A stretch of DNA of 64,000 bases from Buchnera aphidicola (Muscaphis stroyani) (GTDB lineage Bacteria; Pseudomonadota; Gammaproteobacteria; Enterobacterales; Enterobacteriaceae): NCBI RefSeq assembly GCF_005080865.1, contig NZ_CP034861.1, positions 186,001-250,000 on the forward strand, read 5' to 3'. Of the stretch, positions 20,248 through 31,967 are shown piece after piece (the first letter of the stretch is position 1; every line of letters starts with the position of its first letter). The position numbers were made by a program, and so were the translations under genes. The notes beneath the pieces are model-generated. The model was not told the origin of the DNA. It did not search any database and saw nothing but the letters and a program-made list of their open reading frames with translations.

Positions 20248-20558
20248 AAATTTCTCCAATGATAATATTTTTATATAAACTAAGTATTAATATATATGCG
20301 TTAATGAAACTATACTTTAATAAAGCGCATTAATTATTTAAAAATATTTTTTAAGTTTATGTATATTTTGTTTGTTAATCTGTTATAAAAATATTTATAT
20401 TATAAGTTTTATGAAAAAAAATCAAAGTATTAATAATTTTATAGTGCAGTTTAACTAAACATATTAAATATGGATCAAAAGCTTTTATAAAATTTATCTT
20501 TTATAAAAATAAAATTTTTATCATTCATCTTTATAATTACAATACAGGAAGAGTCATT

Positions 20559-21365
20559 TTGAACGAGATTAAAAATGATAAAAAAAAAATTGCTTTAGGA
20601 ATTCAGTATGATGGAAGCGCTTATCATGGATGGCAATTTCAGAAAACTGTGTCTAGTGTTCAAGAGGAATTAGAAAATGCTATATCTAGAATATCTAACC
20701 ATAAAGTAAATGTTACATGCGCCGGAAGAACTGATGCTGGAGTTCACAGTATGGGACAAGTTGTACATTTCAAAACTAATTCTGTTCGTAAAGAATCTTC
20801 TTGGACTATGGGTGTAAATACTTATTTATCTAAATATATTTCTGTTCAATGGGTCAGAGAAGTTCCTATTTTTTTCAATGCGAGAAGCAGCGCTATTGAT
20901 CGATCTTATCGATATATTATATATAATAATACTTTTCGTTCCGGTATTTTTCATAATCAATATAAACATGTTTATAAAAAATTAGATGAATTTAAAATGA
21001 ATTCTGCATCTCAATATTTATTAGGAGAGCATGATTTTACATCTTTTCGAGCAGTTAATTGTCAATCCAAGTCTCCTTGGAAGAAGATAAAAAAGTTACA
21101 TGTTTGGCGCTGTAATAACTTAGTGATTATTGATATCACAGCTAATTCTTTTTTATATCACATGGTTCGAAATATTGTAGGTTCTTTAATTGAAATCGGA
21201 ACATCTAAAAGAAAAAAATATTGGATAAAAGAATTGTTAAATAAAAGAAATAGAATTTATGGAGGACCAACTGTAGAGCCTCAAGGTTTGTACTTATTTT
21301 TTGTAAAATATCCTGATTATTTTAATTTACCTAAATTTAAAAATAATTTTACTTTTTTTATCTAA
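20559..21365 (+). CDS. truA: tRNA pseudouridine(38-40) synthase TruA, TTG start
   Basis: Modifies uridines 38-40 of the tRNA anticodon arm. It has 268 residues (270 in E. coli). The catalytic aspartate is in [18 protein letters not shown] (Asp59). [26 protein letters not shown] and [10 protein letters not shown] are family segments. The start is TTG 20559 with AGGAAG a few bases upstream; no ATG or GTG precedes the conserved region in frame. Confidence 0.96.
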   Translation: MNEIKNDKKKIALGIQYDGSAYHGWQFQKTVSSVQEELENAISRISNHKVNVTCAGRTDAGVHSMGQVVHFKTNSVRKESSWTMGVNTYLSKYISVQWVREVPIFFNARSSAIDRSYRYIIYNNTFRSGIFHNQYKHVYKKLDEFKMNSASQYLLGEHDFTSFRAVNCQSKSPWKKIKKLHVWRCNNLVIIDITANSFLYHMVRNIVGSLIEIGTSKRKKYWIKELLNKRNRIYGGPTVEPQGLYLFFVKYPDYFNLPKFKNNFTFFI

Positions 21366-21699
21366 AAATAAATATTAAAAATTTTTTATAAGATATATAA
21401 ATAGTAAAATAATTATTTATTAATAAGTTAAAATATGTAAAATATTTTTTTATTAATGCTTTTTTTCATTTCTAGTGCGTATAGCATGTTATAGATTTTA
21501 TTTATATTTTCAGATAATTCAATTAATAAAGGGCATGAGTATTCAAATATCCTATTTTAACATATAGTAAAATAATAAAATTAAAGCCTATCAATTTATT
21601 TTCTAAAAAAGATATATCCAATTTTTTATAAAATGTTATGTATCGAAAAACAGATATTGTAATGATACTGAGATAATTTTTTATCTAAGATAATAGAAT

Positions 21700-22680
21700 A
21701 AGAGTTCATATTTTGATTTTTCAATTTTTCTGATAAAAAAGAAGAGTTTTATGCAAAAAATCATGTTTTAATAAAGATTTTATAATTAAATTTAACAATA
21801 TTTCAAATAAAGACAATTTTATTATTTTTTATTTTAGAGTTTAAATTGATTTAAATGATCAATTCTCTTAAACAAAAGAAATAAATGTTTTTATTCCTCT
21901 AGTAAAAATTTTTTTCAATTGAAGATAGACTTTTTTATATTTACTATGGAATGGATATGTTTTCTATTACAAAATTTGTTTAAAAAATCTAGTATCTAAC
22001 TGAATAATAAAAAGTAGTAGTAATCTTACTCAATGATCAGTTAAAAATTTATTGTTAAATAGTATTTAATCATTATGAAAAAAATTAATAAAATAATACA
22101 CATCTTTAGTTTAAATTAGTTTTGTAAGAAATATAAAATTTTAGATTTTTTATTTAAATAAAATATATTTAAGTTAAGGAAGAAATGATTAAATTCTTGA
22201 ATTTTTTCTTATTTTTCATTTGAAAATTAATAAATAAATTAACTTTAAATTAGTATGAACTATTATTTAACGCATTTAAAAAAAGCATCTTTATATAATT
22301 TTAGACGCATCCAATTTTTTTTAAGAAAATAAATTTATAAATATTTAAACATAAAATTTTAAGAATTTAGCCTAAAAGTTATTTAATTTTATCTTATTAT
22401 GATTTTTTAAAACTTTTTCAATTAGAATTAAATAGAGATTAAGTCAATAAAATTAAAAATTTATTAGGTTCTAAAATATTTATAGCTTTTGATTGAATTT
22501 CAAAAAAAATACAGAAGAAAATTTGTAATATAAAAACATCTGTACTACAGAAATAAAAAAACTAAAAGATTTAGAGATTTTTATAATATTAACGAATTGT
22601 TTTACCAGAGAAATTTAAGATCTTTATAGAGGTAATAATCTATGATTTATGTAAAAAATTTGTATTTTCTCATCAAATAT
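21700..22680 (+). pseudogene. mrcB: Decayed mrcB (penicillin-binding protein 1B)
   Basis: The 1.5 kb between truA and secA has no usable frame but carries fragments, in order and on the plus strand, that resemble PBP1b when read in changing frames. SILLNKRNKCFYSSSKN at 21859 stands for STLTQQLVKNLFLSS. MDMFS at 21951 stands for the MDARYSK segment and YLTE at 21993 for LYMNE. DQ at 22035 stands for SLDQQ. AAAACATCTGTACTACA at 22533 stands for the KTGTT box. LYRGNN and MIYVK at 22622-22660 stand for LYGASGAM-SIY. Several spacings (about 92, 42 and 90 bases) fit the family (90, 39 and 108); one shows a deletion of about 60 bases. From memory, less reduced Buchnera carry mrcB exactly here. Outer limits are approximate. 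Confidence 0.7.
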
Positions 22681-22893
22681 TGTTTGAAAATTTTATTTTT
22701 TAATAATTTTTTCAAAGTAAATTTAAAAAATATAAAATATTAAATTTAAAAATTCTTTTTTTGTAAATATTATAAATCACTTTTTTATCAAAACTTAATC
22801 AGTATTATTATAGATAATGTTTTTGTAAATTTAAAAAATTATAAAATAAAAAATTATTAATCAATCTAAAAATTAAATTATGAGAATTAGAGT

Positions 22894-25515
22894 ATGTTAA
22901 TAAAATTATTAACTAAAATATTTGGCAATCGAAATGATAGGATTTTGAATAAATTTAAGAAAATAGTTTTTTCTATTAATGAATTAGAGAAAAATTTTGA
23001 ATTATTATCTGATAAACAGCTACAAGACAATACAAAGTTATTTCGTTTAAGATTAAATCAAGGTGAAACTTTAAATGAGTTATTGCCAGAAGCTTTTGCC
23101 ACAGTAAGAGAAGCTAGTAAAAGAATTTTTAATATGCGTCATTTTGATGTTCAAATCCTTGGAGGAATAGTATTGAACACACAATGCATTGCAGAGATGA
23201 GAACAGGTGAAGGAAAAACTTTAACTTCAACATTGCCTGCATACTTAAATGCATTAAGTGGAAAAGGTGTTCATATTGTAACAATGAACGATTATTTAGC
23301 TGAACGAGATGCTAAAAAAAATGCTCCATTATTTGAATTTCTCGGTTTAAAAGTAGGCTTAAATTTATCTAATAAATCTTTAAAAGAAAAAAGAATCGCT
23401 TATTTGTCTGACATAACTTACGGAACTAATAACGAATATGGATTTGATTATTTACGTGATAATATGATTTTTTTTCCAGAAGAAAAAGTTCAACGTGAAT
23501 TAAATTATGCTCTCTTAGATGAAGTTGATTCTATCTTGATAGACGAATCTAGAACGCCTTTAATCATTTCTGGACCTTCTGAAGATAGTTCTAATTTATA
23601 TTTAGAAGCTAACAAAATTGTTCCTTTTTTAAAATTTCAACATAAAGAAGATTCAGATGATTTTCATGGAAAAGGTCATTTTTCAATTGATGAAAAATCA
23701 AAACAAGTTTATTTAACAGAACGTGGATTAATTAAAATTGAAGAAATTCTACGTAATAAAAAATTAATGCATTTAAAAGAATCTTTATATTCTTCAAACA
23801 ATATAATATTAATGCATCATATAATATCTGCTCTACGTGCTCACAAATTGTTTATTAAAGATATAGACTATTTGGTTAAAGATGACAATGTCATTATCGT
23901 AGATGAACATACTGGTCGTACCGTTCCAGGAAGAAGATGGTCAGATGGCCTTCATCAAGCAATAGAGGCGAAAGAAAACGTTACTGTTCAAAATGAAAAT
24001 CAAACGTTGGCATCTATTACTTTTCAAAACTATTTTAGATTGTATAAAAAAATAGCAGGTATGACAGGAACAGCCGAAACGGAAGCTTTTGAATTTAGTT
24101 CAATTTATAATCTTGATACTATTGTGATACCCACTAATCAACCAATGATTCGAAGAGATATGTCTGATCTTGTATATATGACCGAAAAAGAAAAGATTCG
24201 TGCTATTATTAAAGACATACAACAGTGTATAAAAAATAATAGACCAGTTTTAGTTGGTACAGTATCTATTGAAAAGTCAGAGCTTATCTCTAAAAAATTA
24301 AAAAATTTAAACATTAAACACAGTGTTTTAAATGCTAAATTTCATGCTAAAGAAGCAGATATAATTTCTCAGGCTGGTAAACCAGGATTTGTTACTATTG
24401 CTACTAATATGGCTGGTCGTGGAACAGACATAGTCCTTGGAGGAAATTTAGATTCTGAATTGCATAAAAATTCAAAAATTTCTTTAGATGAATTAAAAAA
24501 AATTAAAATAAATTGGAAAAAACAGCATGATTTAGTTGTTTTTTCTGGTGGATTGCATATTATTGGCACTGAAAGACACGAGTCTCGTAGAATTGATAAT
24601 CAATTAAGAGGTCGATCTGGTCGTCAAGGAGATAGTGGCTCTTCACGTTTTTACCTTTCAATGGAAGATTCGCTAATGAGAATTTTTGCATCTGATAAAA
24701 TTATAAGTATGATGAAAAAATTAGGTTTATCTTCTAATGAAGCAATTGAGCATCCTTGGGTTACTAAAGCTATAGAAAATGCTCAAAAAAAAGTAGAAGC
24801 TAGAAATTTTGAAATGAGAAAGCAATTATTAGAGTACGATGATATTTCTAACGAACAGCGTCGAGTTATTTATGCTCAAAGAAATAAGTTAATTAACGCA
24901 ATTGACATTAAAAAAACAATAGACAATATTTTGCAAGATGTTTTTACTAAAATTGTAAAAATGTATACTACTAAAAATTATAAAAAAAATGAGTGGAAAA
25001 TTGTTGAATTAGAAAATAAAATAATTACTGATTTTAATTTAAAAATATCAATTAAAACATGGATCTTAAAAAATTCTTGTTTTAATCAAGAACAAATTAT
25101 AAACAAAATTATTCAATGTGTAAAAACTAATTATTTTAATAAAGAACGCTTAATAGGATCAAAGCATATGAGAACAATTGAAAAATCTATTATGCTGCAG
25201 ACTTTAGATTCTCTTTGGAAAGAACACTTATCATCTATGGATTATTTAAGACAAGGTATTCATTTGAGAGGATATGCTCAAAAAGATCCAAAACAAGAAT
25301 ATAAATTAGAATCTTTTCATATGTTCTCAAATATGTTAGAACTATTAAAATACGAAGTAATATCTTTTCTGGTAAAACTTGATTATTCTGAAATGAGTAA
25401 TCAGATAAATTCTGATATTTCAAAGTCATTGTTTAATAATACTCACATTAGTCGAAATAAAGCTTGCACTTGTGGATCAGGCAGAAAATATAAGCACTGC
25501 CATGGGCGTCTATAA
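22894..25515 (+). CDS. secA: Protein translocase ATPase SecA
   Basis: Motor that drives proteins through SecYEG. It has 873 residues (901 in E. coli). Walker A is TGEGKT (about 104-109) and the DEAD-like box is [50 protein letters not shown] and [21 protein letters not shown] are the other motor motifs. The C-terminal SEC-C metal-binding end [17 protein letters not shown] is complete, so SecB or lipid contacts may persist although the linker is short. secM and lpxC, its E. coli upstream neighbours, are absent. Confidence 0.98.
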   Translation: MLIKLLTKIFGNRNDRILNKFKKIVFSINELEKNFELLSDKQLQDNTKLFRLRLNQGETLNELLPEAFATVREASKRIFNMRHFDVQILGGIVLNTQCIAEMRTGEGKTLTSTLPAYLNALSGKGVHIVTMNDYLAERDAKKNAPLFEFLGLKVGLNLSNKSLKEKRIAYLSDITYGTNNEYGFDYLRDNMIFFPEEKVQRELNYALLDEVDSILIDESRTPLIISGPSEDSSNLYLEANKIVPFLKFQHKEDSDDFHGKGHFSIDEKSKQVYLTERGLIKIEEILRNKKLMHLKESLYSSNNIILMHHIISALRAHKLFIKDIDYLVKDDNVIIVDEHTGRTVPGRRWSDGLHQAIEAKENVTVQNENQTLASITFQNYFRLYKKIAGMTGTAETEAFEFSSIYNLDTIVIPTNQPMIRRDMSDLVYMTEKEKIRAIIKDIQQCIKNNRPVLVGTVSIEKSELISKKLKNLNIKHSVLNAKFHAKEADIISQAGKPGFVTIATNMAGRGTDIVLGGNLDSELHKNSKISLDELKKIKINWKKQHDLVVFSGGLHIIGTERHESRRIDNQLRGRSGRQGDSGSSRFYLSMEDSLMRIFASDKIISMMKKLGLSSNEAIEHPWVTKAIENAQKKVEARNFEMRKQLLEYDDISNEQRRVIYAQRNKLINAIDIKKTIDNILQDVFTKIVKMYTTKNYKKNEWKIVELENKIITDFNLKISIKTWILKNSCFNQEQIINKIIQCVKTNYFNKERLIGSKHMRTIEKSIMLQTLDSLWKEHLSSMDYLRQGIHLRGYAQKDPKQEYKLESFHMFSNMLELLKYEVISFLVKLDYSEMSNQINSDISKSLFNNTHISRNKACTCGSGRKYKHCHGRL

Positions 25516-25540
25516 AATTTTTTAATTGGTAATTCATATA

Positions 25541-25939
25541 ATGAATCATGTACAAGTAGCAATTGGAATAATCATAAAAAATAATAAAGTTTATATTACT
25601 CAAGGTCAAAACAAAGATAAAATGTGGGAGTTCCCTGGAGGAAAAGTTAAAAAAAATGAAAATATTATCCATGGATTAAAGAGAGAACTAATTGAAGAAG
25701 TTGGAATTAAAATTATAAAATTTAAGTTTTTAAAGTATATTGAATTTAATAAAAAGAGTACTCAATTAAGATTAAATTTTTTTTTAATTCAGAAATGGAA
25801 AGGGAATCCTTATAGTAGAGAAAGATTTTTATACAAGTGGATATCTTTTTATGATTTAAAATTTATAAATTTTTTACCTGCAAATTTTGATATTATTAAT
25901 TTAATTAATGAACATAAAAATATTTATGTAAACTATTAA
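25541..25939 (+). CDS. mutT: 8-oxo-dGTP diphosphatase MutT
   Basis: Nudix hydrolase that removes oxidised dGTP from the nucleotide pool and so prevents A:T to C:G changes. From ATG 25541 it has 132 residues (129 in E. coli). The Nudix box is complete: Gly34, Glu40 and RELIEEVG (48-55). A TTG 15 bases upstream is in frame but adds residues that the family lacks. It lies 25 bases after secA, the E. coli order, and converges with coaE. Confidence 0.95.
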   Translation: MNHVQVAIGIIIKNNKVYITQGQNKDKMWEFPGGKVKKNENIIHGLKRELIEEVGIKIIKFKFLKYIEFNKKSTQLRLNFFLIQKWKGNPYSRERFLYKWISFYDLKFINFLPANFDIINLINEHKNIYVNY

Positions 25940-25960
25940 TAATAGATTAAATGTTTTATT

Positions 25961-26608
25961 TCAATGAAATATTGTTAATTTATTTTTTTTGAAATTTTTT
26001 AATTTTTTATTTTTTTTTGATAATAGAGTGTATAAAGAATCAAAATAATAAGAATACCAATCTAGTTTGTGAATTTTTTCGTTGTTATAAATAATATCAT
26101 CTGATACAGATATTCTTTCATATCGAGTTGATTGTAGGGAAACAATTTTTTTAGCTTCTTCACTATTGATTTTATCTCTTTGAATCATTCGTTTTATTTG
26201 AACTTTTATAGGCGCATCAACTAATAGAATACGATTTACTCTTTTTTCTAATTTCTTTTCAATTAGTAATGGAACTACCCATAAGCACCAAACAGATTTT
26301 TTTGATTTTATTTGTAATTGACTTTCTTTATATATTTTTGGATGTAATAAATTTTCTAACCATAATTTGTTATTTTTATTATAAAAAATATATTTTTTTA
26401 AAACTGATCGATTTATTGAATTATCAATGTTTAGTACTTTTCGTCCAAATTTTTTTTTAATAGCATTAAATACTAAAAAATTATTTTCTATTATTTTTTT
26501 TGAAATAACGTCAGAATCGACAACATGAATTCCAATTTTTTTAAAACTATTAGATATAGTAGTTTTTCCGCTACAAATACCTCCAGTAAGTGCTACAATA
26601 TAAGTCAT
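25961..26608 (-). CDS. coaE: Dephospho-CoA kinase
   Basis: Last step of coenzyme A synthesis. It has 215 residues (206 in E. coli). The P-loop is LTGGICSGKTT (residues 7-17). DSDVISKKI, LLHPKIYKE, VVPLLIEKKL and ILLVDAPIKVQIKRMIQRD follow the E. coli protein. The C-terminal 15 residues are lysine- and asparagine-rich and probably unstructured. It diverges from guaC as expected from E. coli order, with zapD and yacG missing. Confidence 0.95.
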   Translation of the reverse strand: MTYIVALTGGICSGKTTISNSFKKIGIHVVDSDVISKKIIENNFLVFNAIKKKFGRKVLNIDNSINRSVLKKYIFYNKNNKLWLENLLHPKIYKESQLQIKSKKSVWCLWVVPLLIEKKLEKRVNRILLVDAPIKVQIKRMIQRDKINSEEAKKIVSLQSTRYERISVSDDIIYNNEKIHKLDWYSYYFDSLYTLLSKKNKKLKNFKKNKLTIFH

Positions 26609-26714
26609 AATTGTTAATAAATATTGTGATGTAAAGTATTTTAATTAAATATTTTAAATTTAGGTTGTTTCCAAAATTAATAAATAGATCTAATGTAAAG
26701 TAGGATGTCAATTC

Positions 26715-27764
26715 ATGCGTATTGAAGAAGATATAAAATTAGGTTTTAAAGATGTTTTAATTCGACCAAAGAGGTCTACACTTAAAAGTCGTTCATTAGT
26801 TAATCTTACACGTAATTTTTATTTTAAATATTCTAATCAAAAATGGTCTGGAATTCCAATAATTGCTTCAAATATGGATACAATCGGAACTTTTAATATG
26901 GCAAAATCTTTATCAGAATTTAATATATTAACTGCAGTTCATAAGTATTATTCTATTAATGATTGGAATCATTTTATTAAATCATCTTCTAAAGACATAT
27001 TAAATCATGTAATTGTATCAATTGGAACATCTAATTTAGATTTTATAAAAATTAAGCAGATTTTTCTATTAACTTCTGAAATTAAATATATTTGTATTGA
27101 TGTGGCTAATGGTTATTCTGAGCATTTTGTATCTTTTTTAAAAAAAATTAGAAATTTTTTTAAAGATAAAATTATTTGTGCAGGAAATGTTGCAACTGGA
27201 GAAATGGTAGAAGAACTTATATTGTCTGGAGCTGATATAGTAAAAGTTGGTATTGGACCAGGTTCAGTATGTACTACTCGAATAAAAACTGGAGTGGGTT
27301 ATCCTCAACTTTCAGCTATCATAGAGTGTTCTGATGCTGCACACGGATTAGGTGGTCAAATTATTAGCGATGGAGGATGCTCTGTTTCTGGGGATATTGC
27401 TAAAGCTTTTGGTGGAGGAGCTGATTTTGTTATGTTAGGAGGAATGCTTTCAGGTCATAATGAGTGTTCAGGAGAAATTATTGAAGAAAAATCAAAAAAG
27501 TTTATGTTATTTTATGGAATGAGTTCTAAATCAGCAATGAATCTTCATACTGGAGGAATAGCAGAGTATCGAGCATCAGAAGGAAAAACTGTAAAAGTAC
27601 CTTTTAGAGGTAGCGTTTATGCAACTGTTAGTGATATTTTAGGAGGTTTGCGTTCTTCTTGTACTTATGTTGGAGCTTCAAAATTAAAAGAGCTAACTAA
27701 AAGAACTACTTTTATAAAGGTTACTGAGCAAGAGAATTGTGTTTTTAACAATGTTAAAAAATAA
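26715..27764 (+). CDS. guaC: GMP reductase
   Basis: NADPH-dependent deamination of GMP to IMP. It has 349 residues (347 in E. coli). The catalytic cysteine is Cys186 in [32 protein letters not shown] and [11 protein letters not shown] form the phosphate-binding part of the barrel. It shares the IMPDH fold, but the flap and length fit GuaC. Together with hpt it links guanine and adenine nucleotides. Confidence 0.97.
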   Translation: MRIEEDIKLGFKDVLIRPKRSTLKSRSLVNLTRNFYFKYSNQKWSGIPIIASNMDTIGTFNMAKSLSEFNILTAVHKYYSINDWNHFIKSSSKDILNHVIVSIGTSNLDFIKIKQIFLLTSEIKYICIDVANGYSEHFVSFLKKIRNFFKDKIICAGNVATGEMVEELILSGADIVKVGIGPGSVCTTRIKTGVGYPQLSAIIECSDAAHGLGGQIISDGGCSVSGDIAKAFGGGADFVMLGGMLSGHNECSGEIIEEKSKKFMLFYGMSSKSAMNLHTGGIAEYRASEGKTVKVPFRGSVYATVSDILGGLRSSCTYVGASKLKELTKRTTFIKVTEQENCVFNNVKK

Positions 27765-28002
27765 GTAAAAAATTAATAGCGCGCAACACATCATTAACAT
27801 TTGATGTAAAAAATTAATAAAATTAATTATATTATATTTATTTAATTTTATTGATTTTTTATTACTTTATAATTAATGTTGAATTTTTTAATAATACATA
27901 AAACATTTTTTTATTGTTTATAAAATTAACTAATTTCATATCTTTAATTAAATTAAATATTTAATTTTTTAAAGATATGTAATAATTTAAGGAATTTATA
28001 CC

Positions 28003-30666
28003 ATGTCAGAACGTTTTTATGATGACGTGGATCCAGTCGAAACCAGTGATTGGGTGGAAGCGATTGAATCTGTTATACGTAATGAAGGGTTAGAAAGAGC
28101 TAAGTTTTTGATTGAACAAATTCTAAAAAAATCTAAGATAAATAGAGTTGATTTTTTTCGGTTCTTTTCTACTAGTGACTATATTAATACTATATCTAAA
28201 GAAGATGAAGTTCAATATCCCGGAAATCTTGCATTGGAAAAGCGAATTTGTTCAGCAATTCGATGGAATGCTATAATGATGGTCTTAAGAGCATCAAAAA
28301 AAAATTTAGAATTGGGTGGTCATCTATCTTCTTTTCAATCATCAGCAACAATGTATGAAGTTTGTTTTAACCATTTTTTCCGCGCTAAAAACAAAAATGA
28401 TGGAGGTGATTTAGTTTATTTTCAAGGACATATTGCTCCTGGTATCTATTCTAGAGCTTTCTTAGAAGGTCGTTTGTTGGAAGATCAGATTGATAATTTT
28501 AGACAAGAAGTTCATGGCAAAGGTCTGCCTTCTTATCCTCATCCTAAATTAATGCCCCATTTTTGGCAGTTTCCAACAGTTTCTATGGGATTAGGTCCTA
28601 TCTGTGCAATTTATCAAGCAAAATTTTTAAAATATCTAAAAAATAGAAAATTAAAAAATACTTCTAAGCAAACAGTTTATGCTTTTATAGGTGATGGAGA
28701 AATGGATGAACCTGAATCTAAAGGTGCTATTTCTGTGGCTGTTCGTGAAAAGTTAGATAATTTAATATTTATAATTAATTGTAATTTGCAAAGATTAGAT
28801 GGACCAGTGATTGGTAACGGAAAAATTGTTAATGAATTAGAAAGTTTTTTTTATGGAGCTGGATGGGAAGTAATAAAAGTTATATGGGGTAGCAAATGGG
28901 ACGTTTTATTAAAAAAAGATAAAACTGGAAAGTTAATTCAATTAATGAATGAAACGTTGGATGGTGATTATCAAACATTTAAATCTAAAGATGGAGCATA
29001 TGTTCGAAAACATTTTTTTGGAAGATATAGTGAAACGTTAACATTAGTGAAAGATATGACCGATGAAGAAATATGGAAACTTAATAGAGGAGGTCATGAT
29101 CCTATAAAAATGTTTAATGCTTTAAGAAGAGCTAGTTTTGTCAAAGATAAACCAACAGTTATTTTAGCTCATACTGTTAAAGGTTATGGAATGGGTGTAA
29201 TTGCAGAAGGAAAAAATATTGCTCATCAAATAAAAAAAATTAATATAAACGGAATTAGATATATTCGAGATCGTTTTAAAATCCCTGTTTCTGATGATAA
29301 TATTGAGAAATTACCATATATTCATTTTAAAAAAAATTCTAAAGAATACGATTATATACATCAAAAAAGAAAAGAATTAGGTGGTTATCTCCCTTTTCGA
29401 TTATCAAAATTTACTGCATTATTAATTTTACCAAAGCTAAAAGATTTTAAATCTTTGCTAGAAAAACAAAATAAAGATATTTCAACCACTATAGCTTTCG
29501 TACGCGTTTTAAATATTATTTTGAAAAATAATTTTATAAAAGACTTAATAGTACCAATTATTGCAGATGAAGCCCGTACTTTTGGAATGGAGGGTCTATT
29601 TCGAAAAATTGGAATTTATAATCTAAGAGGTCAAAAATATATTCCTCAAGATAGAGAACAATTAGCATATTACAAGGAAGAAAAAAAAGGTCAAATATTA
29701 CAAGAAGGAATCAATGAATTAGGAGCTGCCTCTTCTTGGTTAGCAGCAGCCACTTCTTATAGTACAAACGATTTTCCAATGATTCCTTTTTATATTTATT
29801 ATTCAATTTTTGGTTTTCAACGAATAGGTGATTTATTTTGGGCGGCTGGTGATCAGCAAGCAAGAGGTTTTTTGATTGGAGGTACATCTGGACGGACTAC
29901 TTTAAATGGTGAAGGATTGCAGCATGAAGATGGTCATAGTCATATACAATCTTTAACGATTCCAAATTGCATATCTTATGATCCTTGTTTTGCTTATGAA
30001 GTTGCTGTTATTATTCAAGACGGGATAAGACGAATGTATGGAGAAATGCAAGAAAATATATACTATTATATTACTACTACTAATGAAAATTATCATATGC
30101 CAGAAATGCCTAAGGGAATTGAAAAAGGAATATGCCGAGGCATTTACAAATTAAAAACTTTATTAGGAACTTCATTAAAAGTTCAATTGATGGGTTCTGG
30201 AGCTATTTTACGTTCAGTTTGTGAAGCTGCTGAAATTTTATTAAAGGATTATTCTATTACTACTGATATTTATAGTGTTACATCATTTACAGAGTTAGCT
30301 AGAAATGGATCAGATTGCGAAAGATGGAATATGCTTCATCCTGGTCAAGAAAATAAAATAGCATATATAAAAAAAGTAATGAACACAGCTCCTGCAGTTG
30401 CTGCAACAGATTATATGAAATTGTTTGCTGAACAAATTCGTCATTTTATTCCAGCAATTAAGTATTATGTTTTAGGGACAGATGGTTTTGGTCGTTCAGA
30501 TAGTCGTGAAAATCTTCGGGATCATTTTGAAATAAATTCACATTATATCGTAGTAGCTGCATTAAGTCTATTAGCAGAATTGAATAATATTAGTAAAATT
30601 GTTGTAGAAGATGCAATTATTAAGTTTAACATTAACATAGATAAAATTAATCCTCGTTTATCTTGA
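28003..30666 (+). CDS. aceE: Pyruvate dehydrogenase E1 component
   Basis: Thiamine diphosphate-dependent decarboxylation of pyruvate, feeding acetyl-CoA production. The 887 residues equal the E. coli length. SERFYDDVDPVETSDWVEAIES starts it, with one leading Met. GDGEMDEPESKGAISVA (ThDP and Mg site) and GGTSGRTTLNGEGLQHEDGHSH (with active-site histidines) are intact. First gene of aceEF-lpdA; pdhR, the pyruvate-sensing repressor that precedes it in E. coli, is absent. Confidence 0.98.
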   Translation: MSERFYDDVDPVETSDWVEAIESVIRNEGLERAKFLIEQILKKSKINRVDFFRFFSTSDYINTISKEDEVQYPGNLALEKRICSAIRWNAIMMVLRASKKNLELGGHLSSFQSSATMYEVCFNHFFRAKNKNDGGDLVYFQGHIAPGIYSRAFLEGRLLEDQIDNFRQEVHGKGLPSYPHPKLMPHFWQFPTVSMGLGPICAIYQAKFLKYLKNRKLKNTSKQTVYAFIGDGEMDEPESKGAISVAVREKLDNLIFIINCNLQRLDGPVIGNGKIVNELESFFYGAGWEVIKVIWGSKWDVLLKKDKTGKLIQLMNETLDGDYQTFKSKDGAYVRKHFFGRYSETLTLVKDMTDEEIWKLNRGGHDPIKMFNALRRASFVKDKPTVILAHTVKGYGMGVIAEGKNIAHQIKKININGIRYIRDRFKIPVSDDNIEKLPYIHFKKNSKEYDYIHQKRKELGGYLPFRLSKFTALLILPKLKDFKSLLEKQNKDISTTIAFVRVLNIILKNNFIKDLIVPIIADEARTFGMEGLFRKIGIYNLRGQKYIPQDREQLAYYKEEKKGQILQEGINELGAASSWLAAATSYSTNDFPMIPFYIYYSIFGFQRIGDLFWAAGDQQARGFLIGGTSGRTTLNGEGLQHEDGHSHIQSLTIPNCISYDPCFAYEVAVIIQDGIRRMYGEMQENIYYYITTTNENYHMPEMPKGIEKGICRGIYKLKTLLGTSLKVQLMGSGAILRSVCEAAEILLKDYSITTDIYSVTSFTELARNGSDCERWNMLHPGQENKIAYIKKVMNTAPAVAATDYMKLFAEQIRHFIPAIKYYVLGTDGFGRSDSRENLRDHFEINSHYIVVAALSLLAELNNISKIVVEDAIIKFNINIDKINPRLS

Positions 30667-30679
30667 TAGGTAAAAAAAA

Positions 30680-31909
30680 GTGGATATCGAAGTAAAAGTA
30701 CCAGATATTGGTTTAGATGAAGCAGAAGTAACAGAGATATTAGTGACAATTGGTCAAAAAATAGAATTAGAGCAAGGATTAATTACTATAGAAGGAGATA
30801 AATCTTCTATAGAAATACCTTCACCTTTTTCAGGAATTGTTCACAATATTAATGTTAAAATTGGAGATAAAGTTAGAACTTCTTCGATTATAATGATTCT
30901 TAAAACTAATGTTATTCATGATACTAAAAAAGAAGAAAATTTCCAAAAAATTAAAAAAACAAATTTATTAAATAATAATAATATTGATATTGATGTCAAC
31001 AGAAAGATTAAAAATAAAAATTTATTTCATGCTACACCAGTTATTCGACGTTTAGCAAGAAATTTAAATATTGATCTAAATAAAATAAATGGTTCTGGTC
31101 GTAAAAATCGAATTTTGAAAGAAGATATAATACTATATAAAAAAAATAATTTTTCTGAATTGGGAAAATATAATATTTCAATAGAAAGTTACTCAAATTC
31201 TAATCATATAGAAAACGAGAAAATAAAGCTCACTTCTATTCAAAAATTAGTTGGTCATAATTTGTATCAAAATTGGATAAATGTGCCTCATGTAACTCAT
31301 TTTGATGAAGCTAATGTTACAATATTAGAAGCTTTTCGTAAGAAGTATAATAATGAAAAAAAAGAAGAAAAACATGGTAACAATATTACTATGTTAGTTT
31401 TTATTATAAAAGTAGTATCTTATGCTTTAGAAAAGTTTCCGATTTTTAACAGTTCTTTATCTTTAGATAAAGAATCAATTATCTTTAAAAAATATATTAA
31501 TATTGGTGTTGCTATAAGTATAAAAAACGGATTAGTTGTACCTGTTTTAAGAGATGTTAATAAAAAAAATATTACTCAACTGTCTAATGAATTAATATTG
31601 ATGTCAAAAAAAGCACGTGAAGAAAAGTTAAGCTCATCAGATATGAAAAAAGGATGTTTTACAATATCTAATTTGGGAAGTATCGGAGGATCTTGGTTTT
31701 CTCCAATTGTAAATTCTCCAGAAGTCGCTATTCTTGGTGTTTCAAAATCCACAATAAAACCATTTTGGGATGGAAAAAATTTTGTTCCTTCTTTAATGTT
31801 ACCATTGTCTTTATCATATGATCACCGTGTAATAAATGGAGCAGATGCTGCTTATTTTATGACGTTTATCAGAAAAGTACTGTCTGATATTCATTTTTTA
31901 ATCATGTAA
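30680..31909 (+). CDS. aceF: Pyruvate dehydrogenase E2 (dihydrolipoamide acetyltransferase), GTG start
   Basis: Core of the pyruvate dehydrogenase complex. The start is GTG 30680, 14 bases after aceE, with TAGGT upstream. It has only one lipoyl domain (Lys41 in EGDKSSIEIPSP), where E. coli AceF has three, giving 409 instead of 630 residues. The peripheral-subunit-binding domain is at about 112-150 (ATPVIRRLARNLNID ... GSGRKNRILKEDI). The acyltransferase domain ends with SYDHRVINGADAA, holding catalytic His382. The linker is lysine- and asparagine-rich instead of alanine- and proline-rich. Confidence 0.97.
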   Translation: MDIEVKVPDIGLDEAEVTEILVTIGQKIELEQGLITIEGDKSSIEIPSPFSGIVHNINVKIGDKVRTSSIIMILKTNVIHDTKKEENFQKIKKTNLLNNNNIDIDVNRKIKNKNLFHATPVIRRLARNLNIDLNKINGSGRKNRILKEDIILYKKNNFSELGKYNISIESYSNSNHIENEKIKLTSIQKLVGHNLYQNWINVPHVTHFDEANVTILEAFRKKYNNEKKEEKHGNNITMLVFIIKVVSYALEKFPIFNSSLSLDKESIIFKKYINIGVAISIKNGLVVPVLRDVNKKNITQLSNELILMSKKAREEKLSSSDMKKGCFTISNLGSIGGSWFSPIVNSPEVAILGVSKSTIKPFWDGKNFVPSLMLPLSLSYDHRVINGADAAYFMTFIRKVLSDIHFLIM

Positions 31910-31967
31910 TTTTATAAAATTTCATTTTAATGATTTTTTTTAAAAATTTTTTATTAAAGAGGTTACA

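Noticed and set aside
26560..26590. Cys in the CoaE P-loop as a possible inactivating change
   Set aside because: GGICSGKT still fits GxxxxGK(S/T), and the rest of the protein is well conserved.
27788..27807. Small inverted repeat ACATCA / TGATGT after guaC
   Set aside because: The stem is only six pairs and is followed by A, not T, on the coding strand; too weak to call a terminator.
31827..31851. Asn instead of Asp in the HxxxDG motif of AceF
   Set aside because: Asn at this place is known in active E2 enzymes such as that of Azotobacter vinelandii, so it is not a sign of loss of function.
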